This document shows, piece after piece, positions 10,591 to 21,376 of a stretch of DNA of 64,000 bases (within the stretch, counting starts at the first letter, position 1; each line of letters begins with the position of its first letter). The notes under the pieces were generated by a model. That model was given only the letters and a program-made list of their open reading frames with translations. It was not told where the DNA came from and searched no databases. The position numbers and the translations under genes were made by a program. Origin of the DNA: Limnanthes douglasii subsp. nivea (Eukaryota; Streptophyta; Magnoliopsida; Brassicales; Limnanthaceae); assembly GCA_036936605.1 (NCBI GenBank), contig JAUPFV010000001.1, positions 342,189,081 through 342,253,080 on the forward strand, read 5' to 3'.

Positions 10591-13500
10591 CTAAACAAAC
10601 TCATCAAGATTAGTTACTTCTGGGAATGAACAAACTGGCTTTCTCCCTTCGAGTTCCGTGTATTTCTTGCAGCGACCAACTAATGGTAGCTCACAATGCG
10701 TAGCCTCTTCGCTCTTCAACTTCTGCCACGTAGGATGTATGCGTGCGCAAGGGCAAAGGGGCTTGATTGATAGCTGTTTAATACTACTTAAATTAGAACC
10801 AACAATTGAGTAATATAGTGGTGAGAAAAAACATAACCATATATCGAATGACTTACATTGACAAAGTGGTTAGTATCGACGAATCCAAACCCAATCTCAC
10901 GTCTTTGGGCCATAATGGGAGGTTTACCGCGCAGAGGTAAAAAAGTATGACTACAGTTGTGAGACCCTACGAGTGACACAAAATGAACAATGCATTCGAA
11001 CTTGGTTGCAATCGCAATCCCCATTTCAGGCATTGTCATTCAATATTTGGGTGATGCTGGTGTCTCGTAGTAGTTTATACTTTCTGTAACCTTCAGGTAA
11101 TCCTCTTTACCGTTATAAATCTTGCTGTACGTGTCGTAGTTTTCCAATAGTTCATCATATATTGCCTTCCGAACACCTCGCCAACCTTCTTCATGACCAT
11201 ACAACCCGAATGGAACTGCTCTATATCCATAATGTCCATCTGACTTAACATCATTAATACCCGATATAAAAGGGTTGAAGTGAATCGGAAACCAACACAA
11301 AAAACCTTTCGGGTCATGTATTAGTTCTGTGACTCGATCAATGGACGGTTGTACGATGTTGCTACCTAGCGAGGCAATGGAAGAGGTACGAGTACGAGGT
11401 ACTCTAGGCACATCTGCCCGAATCGTTGATTCACTACCAACTGCTTTACCCTTTTTAACTTTTGTTGGTTTTAAAGACTGCATGACTGCGTCATGACTAG
11501 CTTCATCCTCTTTTAGCGGGTACTCCCATCCGCTCATGTCCCGTTTAGTGGATGATGTATCCACTACTAACTTTCTTTTCACCTGTGGGCGGCCTCGGGT
11601 TTTCTGCTTCTCCACTGGCTCTAGCAATGACGATGTTTCAGGATAAACAACTTCAAACCATTTCTTGTAAATATGTTTGATACGACTTTCATCTTTCGTC
11701 TCCATAACATCGCTTACTAGCTTTAGCAGATCATCTTTGATAATTTCCATGGTTGTACGGAATGTACGAGGCATTATTTCTAACCTTGTCCAGTGGATGT
11801 GAAAAGCATCTAGAGAGGCAGACATTCCACCTTTACGCCACTTGCGGACCTGGTGATAGCAAGGTATACCATGGGTAGATTTTATAGCGCATATACAGTC
11901 GCCAGTGTCTTTAACATCCGACCCATCTTCGATAGCGACCATCTTGGTATCTTCGGCCTTCTCTACTTCAGAGAAAAATAGTTCTAACGCCATGTGGGAA
12001 ACCTTGCCTCGAATCTCATCAAACAGTTTATCCGCAAACTTATGCAGTGCTATGTAACGACTCTTCTCGAACGACGACCTAATGGCAGCATGTTGGATTT
12101 CAACAAGTGAATGAACCCTCCCCCAAAATAATCCGAAGTTTAATTTGCTCGTACGTATGTAACGCTTTAGGTTAGAATGAGCACTCTCGACGCGGTTAGT
12201 TGTGCCATGTCCCAAATGCATGTTTTTGTTCGTCTTCCAAACAACAAATTTGTCCATGTACTTATCGAGCCACGATTTTTCAGTGTATTCAATTGCAAGA
12301 GGGTAATCTTTGTACTCCAATTTCATGTCCCGTCTGGCGTGATCGAATTCAATCTCAGATCCTGCATACGCAATCTTCTTCCAATCACTAACAAATTCGT
12401 TATGATCACTTTTCTCGAGGAAGTGTTGTCTTGTTTGCCCTTGAACATTTTGGTTTATGTGCCAGTGACATAAAATATGCGCTGTCTCTGGGAATACCAC
12501 TTCTATAGCATTCATCAATGCTAAATCTCTGTCGGTTAGGATGACCCGAGGTTCTTGAATTCCGTGAACGGAAATCAACGACTTCAAACACTCTAACACC
12601 CATTTGAAGTTGTTTAACTTCTCACCCGACATGAAGGCAAATGCCGCACAGAAAGTCAATCCGGTACACGTCACACCCACTATCTCGAACAATGGCATAC
12701 CATATCGTATCACTTTATATGTACTATACATAATCAAAACTGTCGGAAAAGTCCACAAGAGGTCAACACTAACAGGATGGGCAAAAAACAAATCTGTAAT
12801 GATTTGTCCATCGTCTTCACCAGATTTATGCCATTCATAATAATTTTGTGACTTAAGCTCACCCAACAAGAACTGAAGTTGTGACCTACCCGCCTTCTTT
12901 AAAACCCGACTTTTCTGTCGTGCATTGTAGATCGTCCGCATGGTAGAAACATTATCTTCGTTCATTTTCTTCACACCATTCAGTATATCTCTGGGGTTAT
13001 AACAATTAAGGACGCTCGTTCAACATATTCCATCTCTTCATCATTCAAACGGCCAGCAAAAGAATGACCATCTAGATGTATAGAAGTCTCATGGTTATGA
13101 GTACCACATTTTACTTCTAACTTCCATTGATCTGGGGCAACCATTAACCCGAGAAGCTGAAATGGGCAGTCAATCTTTTTCGTTCCTGTAGACTTACGTT
13201 TACGGTCTTTTTCTGCAACCCCTGGAGTATATTTCCCCCCCCCCCCTCTCACATTGAAAATAAACTCTCGGATTTTTTCTGCTGTTTACTTTGTCGCGCC
13301 GACTTATGTTGATAACCATACCATAAAGTTTTCCTATCTTCGTAACCCATTTCACCAACGCGTCGTGTGTGTAGAACTCGGTAGTGAAGAACAAATGACT
13401 GTAATCGGTAGCGGAAGGTGCCTCAGTCCCACTTGCGACATTCGTCCCCTGTTACACAACAAAAAAGCACAATAAACATTCACGTATAGTTAAAAATAAA

Positions 13501-13938
13501 AAAAACCTTGATTTTTTCCGAAAAACATGCGCGAATCTAAGGTTCTGAGGCCTAAAACCGGTGGTTCTAGTCCTCAGAACCGGCCGGACAGGGCCATAAG
13601 CACCACCGGTGCTGAGGCCATGAACCGGTGGTGCTGGGGCCTCAGAACCGAGCGGACTGAGGCCCCAACACCACCGGTTCTTGGCCTCAGCACCGGTGGT
13701 GCCAAGGCTGTGGAACCGACCGACTGCATGCCCATGCACCATCGGTTCCATGGCCTAGAACCGATGGTGCATGGGCCACCGGGTTGGTGAGTACCTTCTC
13801 CGGCGACGGTGGTGGCTGCTCCGGCGACCATGGCTCCTTCTCCGGCGACTCAATCTTTTTTTCCGGCAAAATTTCATCATTCCTTCTCTCCAGCGACATC
13901 AACTCCTCCACGCTGATCCCTAGTTCTGCTTCGGTCAT
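10591..13938 (-). pseudogene. MULE-1 transposase (FAR1-like) with C-terminal OTU-like domain, disabled
   Basis: Reading leftward, exon 1 is 13938-13795, intron 1 runs 13794-13449 (GT..AG), the long exon is 13448-10857 and the last exon is 10773-10591. The order is a WRKY-GCM1/FAR1 finger (KIDCPF...CGTHNHE), a MULE DDE core, a SWIM finger (CICAIKSTHGIPCYH) and an OTU-like tail (GYRAVPFGL, then NHFVN). Defects: a frameshift at the 12-C run 13,235-13,246; another near 12,980; and an in-frame TGA at 11,040-11,042 where the family has Trp. The first catalytic Asp (usual MDCTYK) is Tyr in MYSTYK (12,709-12,726). The second Asp (LTDRDLALM) and the Glu (NRVESAH) remain. The OTU nucleophile motif DGNCGYRA reads DGHYGYRA, so the Cys is gone. 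Related MULE transposases in plants are known with OTU tails. This copy cannot encode an active enzyme. Confidence 0.85.
13545..13785. repeat. Palindrome island 3, in intron 1 of the MULE-1 transposase
   Basis: GC-rich hairpins built on ACCGGTGGTGC and ACCGATGGTGC. The best is a 23 bp stem with one mismatch, 13,623-13,645 / 13,657-13,679, around an 11 bp loop. Others include the 10 bp self-palindrome CACCACCGGT type and the pair near 13,730-13,775. Overlapping frames on both strands here are by-products of the symmetry. Confidence 0.85.
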
Positions 13939-14194
13939 GATCGATTTTGTGTTTTAGTTTGAATGTTCTTGATTTTCTTAGGAAGTTTGAATTAGGTTTC
14001 AAAAATTTTAAGAAAACTATACTATTTGGATACTAAATTCAGCAAAGAAGAGTGTTTGTTTGGGTATAGATAGCGAAATAGGACTTTTGGTGAATTGGGT
14101 ATACTCAGGATACACTTAGTAGTTTTTTTTACTTAATGGCAGTTTAGATATTAATTTTCTGATGGAGGGTAAAAATGTCAAAAAAAAATCAAAC

Positions 14195-14252
14195 GAAAGT
14201 CAAATGTTGATTTTGGATATACTTAAACCTGCTTTGGGTATATAAACATTCC
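14195..14252 (-). repeat. MULE-1 right terminal inverted repeat
   Basis: Read on the minus strand it begins TTTATATACCCAAAGCAGG and continues TTTAAGTATATCCAAAA, matching the left end. A further AGTATACCCAA word lies inside it near 14,095-14,110, again on the minus strand. Confidence 0.65.
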
Positions 14253-14844
14253 GAAAGAAGCAATTAAAGTATTCCTTAACCAGTGCCCGAGGGCACCGAT
14301 TAGCATTTCCCTTTATTTATTAGCAAAATAGTTGTTTTTAACTGTTTCTTGTGAATGCTTCCGCACTCTCTTCGACAAATCTCAATTACTTGCCTATGGC
14401 ATGTTTAATTCGGTTGTACTACTAAATTTAGACATAACGTTTTATAATTCGTGTGTTTTTTTATCCAGGTTTGGTTAAATTTGGTCCAAAATGAGATAAA
14501 CAGTTAAATTTTTGTCAAATTTAAAATTACTAAAAATATGGTTCTTTTGATCTACTCATCTGGCAGAAAAAATAAAAAATATTTCGAAATCAGATGGGCC
14601 CCGACTGGTCTACACATGATCTATTTAAACAAAAAATGCAAAATAGTAAAAAACAACAAAATTCCTCAAATTCTAGGCCTTTTTATACTTTTTTGACATC
14701 AGATTTAGAGAAAGCCTTAAGTTAATTATAAGACCAGTAACGGTAGTTGTTTTCCTTCTCTTTAATAAAATGCTTCGCTGATCTACTTTCCATGAAATAA
14801 AGATGGTTAGGCTTCTTAATGTTCATCTTTTTTCAGAAACTTAC
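14253..14844. other. Spacer, no gene recognised
   Basis: AT-rich DNA to the right of MULE-1 with no convincing coding frame. The last part (from about 14,830) begins to resemble the upstream region of the receptor-like protein gene at 53 kb. Confidence 0.55.
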
Positions 14845-15070
14845 ATGAATCTTCAGTTTTACTTTCATTTATTTACCAACGTTGTTGTGAATAGTTCGCC
14901 TACATTTTCAAACTTTGATTTCCCGACTAATCAACTTTTTTTATATTTGTTCATAGAGTTTGTTGAAAGGTTAGTCGTCTTTGCGGTGTATATATAATCC
15001 ACTAGGATGGAGAGTAGGTAGCCCACATGAGATACGGCGAAAATAATTTGGTTTGATTATTTTTTTAAAT
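14845..15070 (+). pseudogene. Relic of a receptor-like protein gene: promoter and first codons
   Basis: This stretch aligns with 52,830-53,090, the region just upstream of and into the intact RLP gene. Shared segments in order are ATTTACCAACGTTGTTGTG, then CTACATTTTCAAACTTTG, then CGACTAATCAACTTTT, then GAAAGGTTAGTC, then GAAAATAATTTGGTTTGATT. The last aligns with codons 3-9 of the intact gene (KTAWFDF). The start codon is lost (ACG where the intact gene has ATG). Similarity stops within about 30 bp of the start, close to the gypsy fragment that begins near 15,090. It indicates an earlier duplication of the RLP locus, later destroyed on this side by transposon insertion. Confidence 0.6.
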
Positions 15071-15600
15071 AAATCATATTAAATTTGATGTAGTTGCATG
15101 GATTCATAGTTGTATGGTGTTTTTAGACACAAGGAAACGGGTTTTATTTGGGGTTTAGGTATCCGAATTAGACGATGCGATCACCCAAATCGAACGCGTC
15201 GAGAAGCCCAACGATTTCCGGAAGTATAACTATGTGATGAAGTGTGGACCCTAAATTCCATTGTTAAGTACTTTTTTTGCTGTTTTCGTGAATTTTTCGC
15301 ATTTTCTTATTTTTGTTGGATTTTATTAAAATACTTAATCGCTTTGAAATTGGACTGGGCTTTATTTTATTTCATAAGGAACAAACTATAATTTTGGGTT
15401 AGAATTTCGAGCACGTTTATAAAAGGCTTTCAAACCCTAGTTTTGTCTCATATTTTTTTAATAGAATTTGAGCTTTTTCTAAAGTCTCTTATACTCTGAC
15501 CTACCTAGGGTTGCAGATTATCCATCTTTTATGTTTTTCATCTTTCTTAATCTGTGTTTTCCTCCGTCTTTTTCATCTCGTAGCTCGCGCGCTACCATAT

Positions 15601-15612
15601 TGGTATCAGAGC
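15601..15612 (+). promoter_or_regulatory. Primer binding site, initiator Met tRNA
   Basis: TGGTATCAGAGC, the usual primer site of plant Ty1 and many Ty3 elements, a few bases after the LTR end. Confidence 0.85.
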
Positions 15613-15910
15613 GACAGAGCTCCTACGACGTGGGTAGGGTATGCCGCCAAAGAGATCCTTGCAGGGGAAGTCCACTCTTCCGATCGCTGAATCGGTCGGC
15701 CGTGATTAATTCGGTCAGTTCCGATAGTAGTTTGGTGAACAGATGCACTCGTTGGAAAATCAGATGAGAGACGTACATAAAGCACTATACAGGCTGTTGA
15801 ACAACTAAACCAATATATTTCGAGCTCCAAGTTTGAGCAACCAGCCGTCAGGATTTGAGAGATAAACCGAACGCGAGCAGAATCCGTTTGCTCATCGGAG
15901 AGAACACGAT

Positions 15911-16180
15911 ATGGGTCAATATTACCCACAAAACTGTCGTGAACAAGTCTTTGAGAAGCCGCCAGCGAGAGATTCTGATCCAAATGCCACCAACCGATGG
16001 GAATCTGGATTCAGACTGGAGATCCTAGAGTTCCGAGGGGGTCCCGAACAAGAGGAGTTTTTAGATTGGATCGCCTCAGTTGAAGAAGTTCTTGATTTCA
16101 AGGAGATTCTTGATGCAAAACGGGTACAATTGGCTGCAACTAAGTCATGAGGCTGAGTTGCATCTTGGTGGAAACAACTC
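15911..16180 (+). pseudogene. Gypsy gag N-terminal fragment
   Basis: The frame reads LEILEFRGGPEQEEFLDWI, then ASVEEVLDFKEI, a stop (TGA at 16,148-16,150, family Arg or similar), then ASWWKQLK. This is the retrotransposon gag core (FxGxxDPEEFLDWLxxVExxFxxK...ASxWWxxL). It is cut off right after the WW motif, so most of gag and all of pol are missing. Confidence 0.65.
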
Positions 16181-17690
16181 AAGTAGAACCATACTTTCCT
16201 AAAATAGTCATCGATCAACGAGATAAATTACCTTTGCACACCTATAGTAGCTTCTCGTGCTAGACCCCAAAGGCCTGAATGAACATAATCAAGTACTTCA
16301 TTGCAGGTCTAGTTGTTAAGCAGAAACTTCATCTTTCTCTTACGCAAAATGTAAATTTCACAAAAGGTGACATTCTAAACTACCGTACCATTTAAAAACC
16401 AATATTTACTTAGTCTATTGAGTCTATTCTCACTTAATAGTACCAGTCGATGATGTCACAACCTGGTAAAATCCTTCACCACACTAGACACCCATGTACT
16501 ACTACACTATCGTCAAGAACTAACACACCATTAGTACTATAGGCTTCCATGAAAACATGGGAGCCTTACAAAACCTCAAGCCTCACGTCTTCAACCTTAT
16601 ATATAAACACTTCCTCATCTAACATCCCAACAAAAATAAGATCACGTTTAACTTCGGGTCATACCTTCTATTTTTAATCACTTTCTCAAGTATTGTAGAC
16701 AACTTGAGCTATACCTTTCTAATCCCATTGATATTACAGGATTCTTCATTCCCGATGATGAAACTTCCACCATCAAGCATGTACAGGTCTTCAAAATAAT
16801 ACTTATTGGAAGTCATGTAAAATGATACATTCGAATCCATCACCCATTTATTGTTATAAATTCAAGAATAAGAATTATTTAGCCCATCAACATACTCATA
16901 ATCATTGGATACCATTGCAACATCTCCGACTTTGGTCTTTTGATAGTTGTTGTTATCTCTCTTCTCCGGGCAGTTCTGACTGATATTTCATTTCTTTTTG
17001 CATATCCAACAAATTATTTTTGAACTCATTACAACCCCTTTGGACTCTGACTAAGAATTTATTTTCCTCTTATTTGAATTTATATTTCTCACATGACCCC
17101 TCACGTTCACACAATACCTTTCAGAGTCACCCTTTATAATATTATTCTTTTGAAGATCTTTATAGTTCAATGCGCTCTTCACTTCAACCATCTTAAATGA
17201 GTCTTTTGCGTAGAGCATGGTGTCCACGAAGTGCTCATATGTTTTTGATAGAGTAACCATAATTATACTTTATTGGTCATCCTCATTCACTTTTATATCA
17301 ACTACATTCAAATTATGTATAATTCAGTTGTAATCATCTAGGTGCCTTCGACTCTCTGTGATATTATCCATAGATAGCGTATAAAGATATTTCTTCAGAT
17401 GTAATATGTTCACAAAGTACTTCTTCATGTAAATCATCTTCAACCAATTAGATATTCCCAACTTCGTAGGCTCTTCAGATACCTCTCGTAGCATTTCATC
17501 TCCTAAGCTTATTATGATGGAATTATGAGCTTAAGACAGTGCCATGACATAAAACGGTATAAACTTATTATCAATAACAATAACCAATCCATTATGTACT
17601 AGGTCTTAAAGTTAATTTTATAAAAATAGAAATTTTTAGATCCGTTGATTTTTTTTTCTACATTAAGCTTCATAGAACTCATTTTTCCTG
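16180..17690 (-). pseudogene. Ty1/copia gag-protease-integrase fragment
   Basis: Reading leftward on the minus strand with stops and frame changes: gag core (LGDEMLREVSEEPTK, IYMKKYFVNILHLKK, VTLSKTYEHFVDTMLYAKDS, ORF 17260-17051), a zinc knuckle remnant (CWICKKK..ISQNCPEK), a protease segment (WVMDSNVSFYMTS.., DGGSFIIGNEE), and integrase start (EVLDYVHSGLLG, LIDDYFRKVWFYL). This is the copia gag-pol order. It ends at 16,180 against the gypsy fragment, with no RT on this strand. The first protease Gly of DSG is Asn. Confidence 0.7.
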
Positions 17691-18146
17691 TCTCTTACGA
17701 AAACTGATGGTATTTAATTTTCTAGCATACATATTGTTTCTCGGTCTACTTCTTTTAGTGCTGCTCCACACTCGCCGCACTATTTATTGGGCGAAAGTAG
17801 CATACCGATCGACCGAGATAAGAACCGATATATGATTAAGCGAGCTTATGAAGGAACAATATTATTTTTATGTACAAACCGAGAAACAAATAAAATAAAG
17901 TGTAATAAAATAAAGTACATAAGATAATATTCAACATGGTTCAGATTGTGAAGCACTCTTACATCCACAGACAACGAACACTCTTTTATATATAAGTATG
18001 TTATAGAAAGAATCTCAAACACAAAGGATATAACCACTCTTTGTAACCAAATATTGTGTGATTTACGGAACTCTCTCTTCATTGTTTATATCTTACCTCA
18101 CATATTTCTCAAAAGACTTAGAGCTATATTACATTCTCAGAATATA
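17691..18146. other. Possible LTR of the minus-strand copia fragment
   Basis: No coding sequence. The position, upstream of the minus-strand gag, is where that element's 5' LTR would be, but I found no second copy in the window to prove it. Confidence 0.3.
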
Positions 18147-18988
18147 TGCAATTTGCGTAAACGCATTACAGTCACGCTAATGTATAATTGATGGAATATA
18201 TCTACTGTATTGGTTTAGACATCGACTATATCGATTTAGGTGTTTCTAAAGTATCAGTTTATTCGATTAATGTATTGGTTGTATTGGTCATTAATATTTT
18301 GTTAAAGCCGAGAAACTACTTATTCCAAAATGGTATCATCCGAGGCATTGGCTAATTCTATTAGGAAGTCATTGGTCAAATTTAACGAGTCCATCTTCTA
18401 GGAAACCATCGACAAAGACATTGGTAAAGATGAGCGAGATCATAAATCCGGGGGCCTTCAGATGAGGAGAGGGTTGCTTCGGTCTGAAGGACAATAAAAG
18501 TTTTTAGTTATAATGGTTATATCTATAATATATTAGAAACAAAATCAATTAGTTCTTGTTACGACATAAATTATTATTTTTGTTAGGAGTTTGTTACATT
18601 CCGTTTTTGGGAGATATTGACACGAATCATTATAAATAATATTTTTGGACTTCAAAGAAGATGACATGAATTTGGTGAGTGTGCAATATGTAATGAAAGA
18701 TAAAATACTTAGTAGATTTCTTCTTGGGAAAAATAAAGAGTTATCTTGGAAGAGTATTGTTTGAGCTCTGGATTTTAGATTTTATGTAAAATATAGTTTT
18801 TTTTGTTATCTTAATCGTGTATATACTTGTAACTATTGAACCACCATGAGAACAACATTGTTGTGGCTCAGAGTTGACGCATGAAAGTTTCCGAACCACT
18901 ATAAATCTTATATGTTCTACTTTCTCTTACACTATTATAGCTTCGTTCATATTTTTCAGAAAAATCATTGTTTGTATGTATCATAATT
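18147..18988 (+). repeat. Copia-E 5' LTR
   Basis: Matches the 3' copy in order through GTATAATTGATG, GGCATTGG..AAAGACATTGGTAAAG, GAGGAG/GTTGCTTCGGTCT, TAGGAGTTTGTTA, AAAATACTTAGTAGATTTCTTC, TTGTAACTATTGAACCAC and AATCTTATATGTT. Confidence 0.7.
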
Positions 18989-19079
18989 CATGGAACAATC
19001 AAAATGAGACCTTTAATTGATTGAATAGATCTTGTTAAATCATCACAATTTATATTAGAGCATAGTTATAAAGTGATTC

Positions 19080-20110
19080 TTGAAGCTGAGATGGGGAGGA
19101 CGATGTTCGAGAATGAGAAGTTTAATGCGAGCAATCATGGTTCAACAAAAGTTATATTTAGACTTTGCAAGAAATACTTAGTTTCCTAAATAATTTTATG
19201 AGGCTGAGAGGAAAGAAATTCATGAAACTGCATGCAACATGATTATTATGTACCTTCACGATAATGTACTACTAATGTATGTTTCAAAATAACATTCAGC
19301 AGTTATAGTATTAAACTAACTAGAGAGCATGTGCATGAAAAAGTCCTTGAAATCGAATTTATTTAAAGGAAAAGTTCTTTGGTTTCAAGATGCATGAGGA
19401 TAATTATTTTGATGAGAGCCTTGATGACGTCTTCAAAATAATGATTATTTGGCGTACATTGGTGAAGAAATCACTTATGAAGATCAGGCAGTGTTTGTAC
19501 ATATGGATGATTAAATGCTATCATCCGATATAATAAAAAAACATTATCGATGGATAAGTTGGAACCTGTTAAAAGTTTCAAAGAGTTAGAACTGATGCAG
19601 TGTCGAAGGGATGGGAGGTCGGGAAGTAATCATGAAGCTTTGAGCATTAGATGGAGGTAAATGAGAAATGATACCAATAATTTTATAGGAAAATCTAGAT
19701 CAAACTCAACAAATAAGTTTGATAAGTCTAATATTAAATATCACCGTTGTAAGAACTTGGCTAATTTCATAAAAGAATGTCTCAAACGGCTGAGAAAGCA
19801 AGGTGATTGTAGATCAGATCATGTCGATATTTTTATTGCTTCCGAAGGATATGACTCTGCGAAGGTTCTCATTCACTCTCCATATGAAATATATAGAGAG
19901 TAGATTCTTGATATTGTATGTTCATTCCATATGAGTCCACATAAAGAGTGGTTTTAGTCATTTGAAAAGAATAATATACGCATTGTATTACTTGGAATTA
20001 ACAAGGCTTGCAAGATAGCTGCAATTGGATATGTGAATATTTGAATGTTTGATGACTCTGATCGAATTCCTAAAAATGTGAGGTATATTCTTGATTTGAG
20101 AATAAATCTA
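19080..20110 (+). pseudogene. Copia-E gag and protease, decayed
   Basis: Segments recognisable in shifting frames: a knuckle-like KYHRCKNLANFIKECLK, then ILDIVCSFHMSPHKEWF, then NIRIVLLGINKACKIAAIGYV and VRYILDL. This is the copia protease block (WILDSGCSFHMTPxxxWF, VxLGNNKxCxIxGIGxV, DVRYVPxL). The catalytic DSG has become DIV. Many stops. Confidence 0.65.
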
Positions 20111-21376
20111 ATTTTTGTTTGAAAGTTGGAAAAGTTAGGTTGCATAATCAAAGTTGAGAAGCGTTACATGAAAATGTTCAAGGTGTCATGACTATAATGA
20201 AGGAAATTTTTTCAAATGGCTATTATCCCTTGATCGAGAATATTGATAAAGGCACAAAGGCTAGCTTGTCTGAGGGATGAGTAGATGGTACAACCCTATG
20301 ACATAGGAGGTCGGGGCATGTGAGTGAGAACAGATTGTTGGTGTTGTAGAAGAAATGACTGTTTAGAAAAATAGAAACGAACTAGCTTGGAATTTTTTCA
20401 ATCTTGTGTGTACGAAAAAAGTATCAGAGTCAAGTTTGTAAGATCCAAATACACAACAAAGGGAACCCTTAACTACATTCACGCTAATCTTTAAGGGCAT
20501 GTAAGGGTTCAGGCTCATGGAGGTAATAGATACATTATGTCAACTATTGATGATTAATTAAGAAAGTTATGGATTTATCTGTTGAGTTCGAAAGAATAGG
20601 CTTATGCTAAGTTCAAACAATGGAGGATCATGGTTGAAAACTGGATACTTAAAGAAATAAAGAAGTTGATGAAAAATAATGCTCACGAGTTATGTGTAAA
20701 CATTTTTACTGCATACTGCATATATGTAGGGATAACTCTGTATAGAGTTGTGCGGGACAATGAACATAACCATTCTTGAGAGGGTGAGGTGCATGTTAGT
20801 GACTACTAAGCTTCCGAGGCATTTTTAGGTTGAATAATTATTAACTGTATGTTACCTCATAAACGAATGTCCATCTAATGTGATTGGATTGAAGACTCCA
20901 TAGGGAATTTGGTAGGGTAAAACTTCAGATTATTTAAATATAAGAGTATTTAGTTGTGTTTCATATGCACACATAACACGGGACAGCTGTAACCAAGAGC
21001 CTTGAAGTGCTTATTCATTAGGTATCCGGAAGGAGTGAAAGGTTACAAGTTATGGTGTATCAAAGTACGTTATAAGTAGTGTCTACTCAACATGGATGTG
21101 ACATTCAATGAGAATTTGTATCCTAGTTTTAGTGTTGAAATGCCTGAAGCCCAGCCTAACGATAGTGACACATTTAAGATTAGGTTGCAGTCACTTGGAT
21201 TAGATCTTACTTGTGACTTAAGAACATCTGAGCCAACAAATATACCAGGGCAAAGAGTGTATATGAATTTGTAAGGCATCCAAGCCCAATATGGCTACCA
21301 AATAGCAAGGGGCAGGACAAGAAGAGTCATCTGAGATCCTCAAAGGTTCGGGTATATCAAGCGTACAGATTTTATA
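20111..21376 (+). pseudogene. Copia-E integrase region, heavily decayed
   Basis: Only traces remain: HRRSGHVSENRLLVL near 20,310 (the integrase LWHxRLGHxSExGL motif) and short Asp- or Trp-containing fragments. The 60-codon frame 21,092-21,274 has no clear identity. Treated as the degraded integrase part of the same element on position. Confidence 0.4.

Larger units (their letters stand above)
6135..14252. mobile_element. MULE-1: Mutator-like element carrying PMD, SANT-like and transposase-OTU genes
   Basis: The left terminus reads TATATACCCAATTCAGG then TTTAAGTATACCCAA (about 6145-6178). The right terminus, read on the minus strand, begins TATATACCCAAAGCAGG then TTTAAGTATATCCAA (about 14,243-14,211). 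These are matching terminal inverted repeats. Between them lie a PMD gene (+), a small SANT-like ORF (+) and a FAR1/MULE transposase with an OTU-like tail (-). The element is about 8.1 kb. I could not identify the expected 8-10 bp target duplication, so the exact ends and the age are open. The plus-strand accessory genes converge on the minus-strand transposase, as mudrB and mudrA do in maize MuDR, although no mudrB homology is claimed. Confidence 0.75.
15090..16180 (+). mobile_element. Ty3/gypsy 5' fragment: LTR, primer site and partial gag
   Basis: A probable LTR (about 15,090-15,595) has a TTTATAAAAGG promoter box near 15,417 and is followed by a tRNA-Met primer site at 15,601 and a gag fragment. 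The element stops at about 16,180, where a minus-strand copia integrase begins; no 3' half was found. The left LTR end is uncertain. Confidence 0.6.

Noticed and set aside
13452..13938. Frames of 83-99 codons on both strands in the GC-rich stretch
   Set aside because: By-products of palindrome island 3 in an intron. Only the first 48 codons of the minus frame starting at 13,938 are kept, as transposase exon 1.
6126..14262. Target-site duplication for MULE-1
   Set aside because: I compared the 9-10 bases outside both ends at several registers and found no match, so none is claimed.
15601..15612. tRNA gene
   Set aside because: Only the 12 bp complementary to a tRNA 3' end is present; it is a retrotransposon primer site.
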